Shown: positions 1 to 5,367 of the stretch, in pieces
Layout: each line of letters begins with the position of its first letter
How positions within the stretch are numbered: position 1 is the first letter of the stretch
From: Butyrivibrio sp.
Lineage (GTDB): Bacteria > Bacillota_A > Clostridia > Lachnospirales > Lachnospiraceae
Direction of reading: 5' to 3'
NCBI RefSeq assembly: GCF_024699075.1
Contig: NZ_JAILQF010000238.1
Location: 1-9,709, forward strand
DNA length: 9,709 bases
The notes under the pieces: generated by a model
The model's database searches: none
What the model was told of the DNA's origin: nothing
Seen by the model: only the letters and a program-made list of their open reading frames with translations
Made by a program: the position numbers and the translations under genes

Positions 1-1793
1 CAGCATCAGATACATCAGCATCAGAAACTTCACAATCAGATTCTGCTAATGGTGATACTGAAAACTCCGATGATAATACATCAAAGGCGCAGCTGCCAGC
101 GTCAGAAGAAGACCTTTATGCCTTTATGGAAGGCGAATGGGACTTTTTTAACACAGATACTATGAATGATTATGGACATATTGTAATATCTGCAGATGGT
201 TCTTTTGACTACGGATACATAGGTGAAGAAGAGACCTGTACAGGAGATTTCACGGCCAATCATTTATATGAAGCTGAAGAGAATGTTCCCTTATCATTAA
301 CTATATCCGTAGCTGGAATTGATAATATTTCTTTTGATGAAGATTTGGTATATGTACCTGAGGATGGAACAGCAGTTTCTGATGTCAAGATATATTATGG
401 AAGCTGCGATGGAGAAGACTATGTATTTTTTGAAGAGACAGGTAATGGTGATACCTTTTTAGGCATTTACCTGTTCCAGGACCCAAGTACTTTTGACGGA
501 ACATATCCAATGACTGCACCTTCTTTTGTTATGCATAGGGCAAGTAATGAAAGTGAAGGTGATTCTATTACAAGTGACAGCTTTTATGCCTGGGTCTGGA
601 AAGCTGATGAAGGCGGAATATGGGCACAGGAGATGAAGCCTCTTACATGGGATGCAGAAGATGAATATACCTTGAATCGTTATAATGCTGCTGCCTTTAC
701 ACCCTCAGACCTTAGTTCAGTATATTATGAGTATACTGATTCTGTTGATAAAAGGGTTTTGCTAAATGGGCAGAGGCTCGACATGGAATGCCCAAGATAT
801 ATGTGCAGGGTTACTGTAAATGATGAAGGCTTGATTGAGAATCTTGAAGAGGTTGATGCAACTTATTATGGAATATATGTTCTTGGAGAAATAGAAGCTG
901 AAATATCTTATGATGGTATGATTTTTACATATAATGGCGTAGATTTTGATCTATCAGAAGAAGGCGCAAGTACAGCCATTATGAATGTATATTCTGCATA
1001 TGGCAAAGAGATTGTAGAGTGTCATGTAAATCCCGACATTACAGGAAGTAATGGGGAATGCCCAGAAGTACATGGATGTACTTCTATTCCCTCCACGAAT
1101 GAATACTTTATTTTTAATAAATACCTTGGTGAGTTTGCATATGATCCGATAGTGGGGACTAATCTTATATGGCTTAACGACGACTTTACAACAGCAATCT
1201 ATGCTAATGGCAATGAAGTGAGAGATCTGTGCGGAGATCTTATGTTTAATGTAGAAGGAGGTGAGATCTACTCACTGGAATTTACAGATGATGGAAATAG
1301 TGTTATATGCTCATATTATATAAATGGCAGTGATGAGACCAAGGAAGAAACTTTTGAAATGCCAGAGCGCCGTGATATTGCCATGAATGCTTTTAGCGAT
1401 TATACAAGCTCACAAACTGCAAGTGATTACAGACGCTTTATGGAATATGCTCCGACTGATGCAGCATTCTTTGTGATTACTGATCCTCAGGACTGGGTTC
1501 TTAGTTACTATTGCGCAATACCACTTGAAGAGGGTGCAGAAAACATTGTCATAATAGTATCTCTTTATGATGATACCGATTTTGAAATATATGAAAGTAA
1601 CAATAATCTTATAGAAGAGATTACCCTTAACAGAGGAAGAAGCAGTGCCTATCTGATGACTGTATCTGAGACAATGGCTTTATATAACGTTAATGCTAGT
1701 ACTACAATTGATGGACAGACAGTTAAAGCCAGCTGGCCTGTTGCAACATTTAGCGGCGAGACTTATCAGCACTCTCAGTTCATTACTTACTAA
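1..1793 (+). CDS. Large acidic exported protein of unknown function, 5' end outside window
   Basis: I do not recognise the family. The reading frame is open from the first bases (first whole codon at 3), so the ATG at 126 is probably internal: it has no convincing ribosome binding site, and the 41 codons before it encode a Ser/Thr/Asp-rich linker typical of the stretch after a lipoprotein or secretion signal. The linker begins with three imperfect pentapeptide units (ASDTS, ASETS, QSDSA). After it, the segment FMEGEWDF resembles the start of a lipocalin-like beta domain, which is only a hint. The rest, about 550 residues, is strongly acidic, rich in Tyr, Asp, Glu and Gly, and looks like beta-strand repeats without membrane segments. 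I count ten Cys residues after codon 126, including ECPRYMC and an ECPEVHGC cluster. No LPXTG sorting motif occurs at the C-terminus, which ends FITY. Surface lipoprotein is my inference. The gap to the transporter operon holds its own promoter, so co-function is not shown. Confidence 0.8.
   Translation, partial: ASDTSASETSQSDSANGDTENSDDNTSKAQLPASEEDLYAFMEGEWDFFNTDTMNDYGHIVISADGSFDYGYIGEEETCTGDFTANHLYEAEENVPLSLTISVAGIDNISFDEDLVYVPEDGTAVSDVKIYYGSCDGEDYVFFEETGNGDTFLGIYLFQDPSTFDGTYPMTAPSFVMHRASNESEGDSITSDSFYAWVWKADEGGIWAQEMKPLTWDAEDEYTLNRYNAAAFTPSDLSSVYYEYTDSVDKRVLLNGQRLDMECPRYMCRVTVNDEGLIENLEEVDATYYGIYVLGEIEAEISYDGMIFTYNGVDFDLSEEGASTAIMNVYSAYGKEIVECHVNPDITGSNGECPEVHGCTSIPSTNEYFIFNKYLGEFAYDPIVGTNLIWLNDDFTTAIYANGNEVRDLCGDLMFNVEGGEIYSLEFTDDGNSVICSYYINGSDETKEETFEMPERRDIAMNAFSDYTSSQTASDYRRFMEYAPTDAAFFVITDPQDWVLSYYCAIPLEEGAENIVIIVSLYDDTDFEIYESNNNLIEEITLNRGRSSAYLMTVSETMALYNVNASTTIDGQTVKASWPVATFSGETYQHSQFITY
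3..47 (+). repeat. Imperfect 15-bp tandem repeat coding a pentapeptide linker
   Basis: Three 15-bp units (3-17, 18-32, 33-47) follow each other in frame. The first two differ at few positions (GCATCAGATACATCA and GCATCAGAAACTTCA); the third is more diverged. They encode ASDTS, ASETS and QSDSA. More copies may lie before the window. They form a flexible low-complexity linker in the exported protein. Confidence 0.6.
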
Positions 1794-1811
1794 AGCCTCT
1801 CTATTATTTGC

Positions 1812-1846
1812 AATTTTCAAGTTGTTATGAAAAACTTTTGAAAATT
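1812..1846 (+). terminator. AT-rich hairpin after the exported-protein gene, possible weak terminator
   Basis: AATTTTCAA at 1812-1820 is perfectly complementary to TTGAAAATT at 1838-1846, and the stem extends with AAGTT (1819-1823) against AACTT (1833-1837) if two T bases bulge out. T-rich DNA follows (1852-1860). It lies about 20 nt after the stop codon. The stem has very few G:C pairs, so termination would be weak. Its right arm overlaps the direct repeat that I read as an activator site, so the symmetry may instead belong to the regulatory region. Confidence 0.35.
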
Positions 1847-1870
1847 ACAACTTTTATTTTGAATATTTCA
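1836..1870 (+). promoter_or_regulatory. Two direct repeats 21 bp apart, candidate AraC-type response regulator operator
   Basis: TTTTGAAAATTACA at 1836-1849 and TTTTGAATATTTCA at 1857-1870 match at 12 of 14 positions and are offset by exactly 21 bp, two turns of the helix. AraC-family activators commonly bind such direct half-sites. The downstream copy ends where the -35 region of the importer promoter would begin (about 1871-1876), the placement of a class II activator. The REC-AraC regulator encoded at 7443-9053 is the obvious candidate binder. The repeat is seen in the sequence; the role is inferred. AT-rich background makes chance similarity a real alternative. Confidence 0.5.
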
Positions 1871-1899
1871 TTTTTTTATACCTTATCCTTTCCTATAAT
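1871..1899 (+). promoter_or_regulatory. Promoter of the ABC importer operon
   Basis: A perfect TATAAT -10 box lies at 1894-1899. At 17-bp spacing the -35 hexamer would be 1871-1876, which reads TTTTTT and matches poorly with TTGACA. A consensus -10 with a poor -35 fits an activator-dependent promoter. Transcription would start near 1906, giving a leader of roughly 60 nt before the binding-protein gene. Confidence 0.6.
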
Positions 1900-1921
1900 G
1901 AATACTGTAATCAAGATATAA

Positions 1922-1941
1922 GTTTCCTGATTGCAGGAAAC
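1922..1941 (+). promoter_or_regulatory. 20-bp palindrome in the importer leader, operator or RNA hairpin
   Basis: GTTTCCTG (1922-1929) and CAGGAAAC (1934-1941) are perfect inverted copies around the four bases ATTG. The element lies about 16 nt after the predicted transcription start and 11 nt before the GGGTAGGG ribosome binding site. As DNA it has the form of a dimeric repressor operator; as RNA it would form an 8-bp stem with a tetraloop near the ribosome binding site. No T-run follows, so it is not a terminator. Confidence 0.5.
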
Positions 1942-1968
1942 AAAAAAGGGAAGGGTAGGGTATTTTAT

Positions 1969-3324
1969 ATGAAAAAGAAACTTCTTAGTACACTTGCATG
2001 TCTGACAATTGCAACTACTACACTGGCTGGCTGCGGTGGCAGCACATCAAACACACAGACAGGTACAGATGCAAGTACTGACGCATCTGCAGACACTCAG
2101 CAGGCAGAAGGGGAGGCTCAGACTGAATCTGCAGATTCCGGGGAAAAGATAACACTTAGTATCTACACACAGTATGCTGATGATGACACTAAAGTTCCAT
2201 ATGATTATGCAGTAGAGCAGCTTGCAGAGGCTTATCCTAATGTAGAACTTAACCTTATCGTACAGGCACAGGATGATGGACAGACACTTAAGACACTTGC
2301 GGCTACTGGACAGCTTCCTGATATCTACCAGGCAAGTACTGATATTATCAATACTTTCCGTGAATCCAATCAGATCATGGTACTCAATGATGTAGCAGAA
2401 TCCACAGGATTTGTAGATAAGTTATATGATGCCAACAAAGAGCTTGCATACGCAGATGATGGCAATATCTATGCATTCCCATTCTCCGGTCAGGAATATG
2501 TACTTTGGTATTACAATAAGGCTTTATTTGAGCAGTATTCACTTGAAGTTCCAAAGACCTATGATGAGCTTCTTAATTGTGTTGAAGTATTTAATGAAAA
2601 TGGAATCACACCTCTTGCTCTTTTCGGTCAGGAAGGTTGGAACACAGCTGCAGCATATGATGTAATTGCAACAAGATATGCAGCAGGCGGTATCAAGGAT
2701 CTCGATGAAGGGACAGCGAGCGTAACAGATGAAGGTTATGTAGAAGCAGCTAAGATGATGGAAAGCCTTGTTGCAGCTGGCCTTTATCAGGAAGATGCTA
2801 CAACTACCAACTATGATCAGGCTTCTGAGAAATTCCTTTCAGGAGAAGCTGCAATGTTCATAAACGGTCAGTGGTACATTGAAGATGCTACAGCATCTCT
2901 TGGAGATGATGTTGACTGGATGTATTATCCTGCAGCAGATCTTGCTTCTTATGAAGCAGGCATGAGTGCATTCTCTGGTGGTGGAAGTGCTTCCGGTTTT
3001 GCAGTAAATCCTGATTCAGAAAATGCAGAACTTGCAGCAGAAGTTGCAGAGTTCATTACTGAGAAATACTGCGAAGCAAAGGTTATGTACAGACATAATC
3101 CACTTGTTGCGATCGATACAGGTAAAGAGCCTGACTCTGAATATCCTGCAATGATGCAGAAACTTTCAGATGCGCTTCCAACTATCACATCTACAACAAA
3201 ATTCACATGGGGACTTACAAATTCAACATTCAACGATGCAATCCAGGCTGAATCACAGGGTCTTGTATCAGGACAGTTCACTGCAGATGAGTTTGTAGAG
3301 AACATACAGGATGCAGTTGAATAA
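1969..3324 (+). CDS. Sugar ABC transporter lipoprotein, extracellular solute-binding protein family 1
   Basis: This is the substrate-capture subunit of a carbohydrate importer, anchored on the outer face of the membrane. Residues 1-21 form a lipoprotein signal (KKK, hydrophobic stretch, lipobox LAGC), so Cys22 becomes the lipidated N-terminus. Residues 23-58 are a Ser/Thr/Ala/Asp/Glu linker containing TDASTDAS. The folded part begins near ITLSIYTQY (61-69). Family 1 hallmarks are YYNKALFEQY followed by PKTYDELL (181-202) and GEAAMFINGQWYI (292-304), the common G-x-AM-x3-G-x-W pattern. The length of 451 residues is normal. The ATG at 1969 has a GGGAAGGGTAGGG purine block at 1948-1960 with about 8 nt spacing. 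It is the first gene of an operon with the two permeases downstream. The ligand cannot be deduced; mono- or oligosaccharide is the family expectation. Confidence 0.93.
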   Translation: MKKKLLSTLACLTIATTTLAGCGGSTSNTQTGTDASTDASADTQQAEGEAQTESADSGEKITLSIYTQYADDDTKVPYDYAVEQLAEAYPNVELNLIVQAQDDGQTLKTLAATGQLPDIYQASTDIINTFRESNQIMVLNDVAESTGFVDKLYDANKELAYADDGNIYAFPFSGQEYVLWYYNKALFEQYSLEVPKTYDELLNCVEVFNENGITPLALFGQEGWNTAAAYDVIATRYAAGGIKDLDEGTASVTDEGYVEAAKMMESLVAAGLYQEDATTTNYDQASEKFLSGEAAMFINGQWYIEDATASLGDDVDWMYYPAADLASYEAGMSAFSGGGSASGFAVNPDSENAELAAEVAEFITEKYCEAKVMYRHNPLVAIDTGKEPDSEYPAMMQKLSDALPTITSTTKFTWGLTNSTFNDAIQAESQGLVSGQFTADEFVENIQDAVE

Positions 3325-3377
3325 AAATTTTAAGTAAACGTGAATCCTAAGTAATTTTCATTTTATAAGTCATATCT

Positions 3378-3416
3378 GATAATGTGGAGTGGCTATTATA
3401 TAGTCACTCCATTATC
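3378..3416 (+). terminator. Intra-operon hairpin between binding protein and permease genes
   Basis: The stem pairs TGGAGTGGCTA (3385-3395) with TAGTCACTCCA (3401-3411): eleven pairs with one G:U and a TTATA loop. GATAA (3378-3382) and TTATC (3412-3416) extend it after a two-base bulge. The following bases are TTAAATACT, not a T-run. I therefore read it as a partial terminator or 3' stabiliser that lets the binding protein be made in excess over the permeases, as intercistronic hairpins do in maltose-type operons. Full termination would need a second promoter for the permeases. Confidence 0.6.
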
Positions 3417-3422
3417 TTAAAT

Positions 3423-3482
3423 ACTAATCTAAAGACTAATCTAAAGACTAATCTAAAGACTTATCTAAAGACTAATCCAAAG
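3423..3482 (+). repeat. Five tandem copies of a 12-bp unit in the intergenic gap
   Basis: Units ACTAATCTAAAG start at 3423, 3435 and 3447 and are identical. The fourth (3459, ACTTATCTAAAG) and fifth (3471, ACTAATCCAAAG) each differ by one base. A degenerate partial unit may overlap the end of the preceding hairpin (TTATCTTAA). The array is non-coding on the + strand and lies between the hairpin and the first permease gene. Such arrays arise and change in length by replication slippage. Confidence 0.9.
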
Positions 3483-3485
3483 ACA

Positions 3486-3516
3486 TTCACAATAGTCGAA
3501 TAAAAATGTTTATAAA
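3486..3516 (+). promoter_or_regulatory. Weak candidate promoter for the permease genes
   Basis: TTCACA at 3486-3491 and TATAAA at 3511-3516 are separated by 19 bp, longer than the optimal 17. If used, it would allow permease expression independent of the upstream hairpin. The match is modest and such boxes are common in AT-rich DNA, so this is tentative. Confidence 0.22.
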
Positions 3517-3554
3517 CTATGTTTTTTATTAAGCATAGATAATGGGAGAATGCC

Positions 3555-4466
3555 ATGAAAAAATACATGGGAAACAAGCTGGCAATATTTTTATTTGTTT
3601 TGCCTGCTCTTGCAATATTTGTCATTTTTGATTTCCTTCCGATCATTCAGGTATTTGCATATAGTTTTACAGATTGGAATGGACTTACAATACCGAATTT
3701 TACAGGTCTTGAAAATTATAAAGAACTGTTCACTGATAGAGTATTTAGTACATCTAATAGAAATCAACTTATCTTTGCAATAATCATTACTGTATATCAG
3801 ATGTTTTTTGCAACGATTTTTGCGATCACAATTTCAAACAAAAAAATGAAGGGTAGGAAGTTTTTAAGAGTTGCTTTTTTTATCCCTGTCATATTATCAG
3901 TTACTGTTGTATGTCAGCTTTGGAGTGCTATCTTAAGCGGCGAAGGCCTTTTTAACCAGTTATGTGCTCTGTTTGGAAGTGATTATACTCAGAACTGGTT
4001 GGGAGACAGATACAAGGCAATCTATGTCATAGCATTTGTTAATGCATGGCAGTGGATGGGTTATCAGTTCGCTCTTATAGTAGCCGGCATAAAGTCAATT
4101 CCAACAGACTATTATGAAGCAGCAAAGATTGATGGCTGCTCTAATGTTAAAGCACACATGAAGATCACTATACCGCTTCTTGCAGAAACCTATAAATTCT
4201 GCCTTATCATATCACTCACAGGTGGTATTAAAGCATTTACAGAGATGAATATCCTTACAGGTGGTGGTCCTAACAAATCTACATATACACTCACATATAT
4301 GATGTATAATGCAGCTTTCAAGAAATCGGATTATGGATATGGACTTGCAGCAGCTTCAGTAATGGTTCTTGAATGTATGCTTGTGATGCTCCTTATAAAC
4401 TTTATCTTCAGGGAAAAGAATCAGCTAAAGGATGAAGAAAGATCAAGGAGGAGAAGAAATGCTTAA
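3555..4466 (+). CDS. Sugar ABC transporter permease, MalF/UgpA type
   Basis: This is one half of the membrane channel of the importer. The protein has 303 residues and the six hydrophobic segments expected of the short MalF-type subunits, roughly 10-32, 70-93, 104-126, 153-178, 212-232 and 263-285. The cytoplasmic EAA loop that docks onto the ATPase is clear at 187-209 (YEAAKIDGCSNVKAHMKITI with PLL after it). FTDWNG near 38-43 is also typical of this permease class. The ATG at 3555 follows GGGAGA (3544-3549) with about 5 nt spacing. The gene ends in an Arg-rich tail (RSRRRRNA) whose codons double as the ribosome binding site of the next gene; the two genes overlap by 8 bp, so translational coupling is likely. 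The gap before it holds a hairpin and a tandem repeat array. Confidence 0.93.
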   Translation: MKKYMGNKLAIFLFVLPALAIFVIFDFLPIIQVFAYSFTDWNGLTIPNFTGLENYKELFTDRVFSTSNRNQLIFAIIITVYQMFFATIFAITISNKKMKGRKFLRVAFFIPVILSVTVVCQLWSAILSGEGLFNQLCALFGSDYTQNWLGDRYKAIYVIAFVNAWQWMGYQFALIVAGIKSIPTDYYEAAKIDGCSNVKAHMKITIPLLAETYKFCLIISLTGGIKAFTEMNILTGGGPNKSTYTLTYMMYNAAFKKSDYGYGLAAASVMVLECMLVMLLINFIFREKNQLKDEERSRRRRNA

Positions 4467-5304
4467 CGAAAAAAAGAGTTCAATACTTCACGGAATATTT
4501 GTGGTCTTTTGCTGGATATATGCAGCCTTTTCCTTATACCCTCTAATCTGGATGCTCTTTTACTCATTCAAGACTAACCAGGAAATCTTTGTAACTAATC
4601 CATTCGGATTTCCATGGCCACTTCACTATGAGAACTATATTACAGCCTGGACCAAGTATAATGTGCCGCTTTACTTTCTGAACAGTTTACTGGTATCTAT
4701 AGGAACAGTAGTGATTACGATCATATGCGCACTTCTTTTTTCTTATGCGACCAGCAGGATGATCTGGAAAGGAAGAACTTTTACAAGACTGTTTCTTGGA
4801 CTTGGAATGTTCATACCTGTTCAGGCAATTATGATTCCTGTAGTTAAGATAGTGCAGAAATTCAATCTTATGGGAACCAGATGGTCACTTATTTTTCCAT
4901 ATATTGCTATAAATCTTGCGTTTGCCTGCATGGTATATTTTGGCTTTTTCAAGGGAATTCCTATGGAGCTTGAAGAGGCAGCCTGCATGGATGGTGCAAA
5001 TATCTATCAGACTTTTTTCCTGATAATAGAGCCGCTTGTAAGGCCGGCTACAGTTACACTGGTAATATACATATTCCTTAACGCGTGGAATGAATTTATT
5101 CTTGCAAACGTAGTCGTAGGAAGCATTCCAGAACTTAAGACACTGCCTCTTGGTGTACTCTTTTTCCAAGGAGAATTTACCACCGATTGGGGCGGCATGG
5201 GAGCTACTATGGTAATCGCATCATTCCCGACTATCATTCTGTACACTATTTTCTCGGAACAGGTAGAAAGCGCCATGACAATAGGCGGAGCCGTAAAAGG
5301 ATAA
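4459..5304 (+). CDS. Sugar ABC transporter permease, MalG/UgpE type
   Basis: This is the partner permease of the importer. I start it at 4459 rather than at the in-frame ATG at 4432, because AAGGAGGAG at 4445-4453 sits about 7 nt before 4459, while 4432 has no site and would put that ribosome binding site inside the gene. The result is 281 residues beginning MLNEKKSSILHG, the normal length and N-terminus. Six membrane segments are visible, about 11-36, 72-98, 108-130, 143-165, 188-211 and 245-265. The EAA loop is at 170-196 (ELEEAACMDGANIYQTFFLI then EPLVRP). Residues 208-213 (NAWNEF) and the C-terminal GAVKG are family hallmarks. No ATPase gene follows; a terminator ends the operon, so a shared ATPase encoded elsewhere is expected. 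Confidence 0.93.
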   Translation: MLNEKKSSILHGIFVVFCWIYAAFSLYPLIWMLFYSFKTNQEIFVTNPFGFPWPLHYENYITAWTKYNVPLYFLNSLLVSIGTVVITIICALLFSYATSRMIWKGRTFTRLFLGLGMFIPVQAIMIPVVKIVQKFNLMGTRWSLIFPYIAINLAFACMVYFGFFKGIPMELEEAACMDGANIYQTFFLIIEPLVRPATVTLVIYIFLNAWNEFILANVVVGSIPELKTLPLGVLFFQGEFTTDWGGMGATMVIASFPTIILYTIFSEQVESAMTIGGAVKG

Positions 5305-5315
5305 ATGATCATTTC

Positions 5316-5348
5316 AAAGAATGCTCTGTAAACAGCAGGGCATTCTTT
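5316..5348 (+). terminator. Rho-independent terminator of the importer operon
   Basis: AAAGAATGCTCTG (5316-5328) pairs with CAGGGCATTCTTT (5336-5348) over thirteen pairs with one G:U, around a seven-base loop TAAACAG. The stem runs into the short T-run that closes its right arm. It begins 11 nt after the second permease stop codon and separates the importer from the kinase gene. Confidence 0.85.
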
Positions 5349-5351
5349 TAG

Positions 5352-5360
5352 TGGTATAAT
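5352..5360 (+). promoter_or_regulatory. Extended -10 promoter of the histidine kinase gene
   Basis: TGGTATAAT is a perfect extended -10 element (TGN then TATAAT at 5355-5360). No -35 box is recognisable at the right distance, where the terminator loop and right arm lie, which is acceptable for extended -10 promoters. The start of transcription is expected about seven bases after the box, at 5367-5368, exactly the A of the kinase ATG. Confidence 0.6.
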
Positions 5361-5367
5361 TATTATT

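Noticed and set aside
126..128. ATG at 126 as the start of the first gene
   Set aside because: The same frame is open back to the window edge, codes a typical exported-protein linker, and the ATG has no good ribosome binding site.
1922..1941. Catabolite repression (cre) site
   Set aside because: The palindrome lacks the central CG and the TGWAA...TTWCA-type arms of cre sites.
2426..2665. Plus-strand ORF in another frame of the binding-protein gene
   Set aside because: It overlaps entirely with a conserved gene, and its Met/His-rich composition is an out-of-frame artefact.
2949..3305. Minus-strand ORF inside the binding-protein gene
   Set aside because: It is antisense to a well-supported gene with family motifs, has no ribosome binding site that I can see and no recognisable protein character.
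3423..3482. CRISPR array
   Set aside because: Units are only 12 bp, directly abutting, with no spacers and no cas genes nearby.
3461..3646. Minus-strand ORF across the repeat array and first permease start
   Set aside because: Part of it is just translation of the 12-bp repeats, and the rest is antisense to the permease.
4432..4434. ATG at 4432 as the start of the second permease
   Set aside because: A near-perfect AGGAGG at 4446-4451 points to the ATG at 4459, and the extra nine residues (MKKDQGGEE) are not typical of the family.
5007..5312. Minus-strand ORF inside the second permease and terminator
   Set aside because: It is antisense to a clear permease gene and looks like a mirror of hydrophobic codons, without family motifs.
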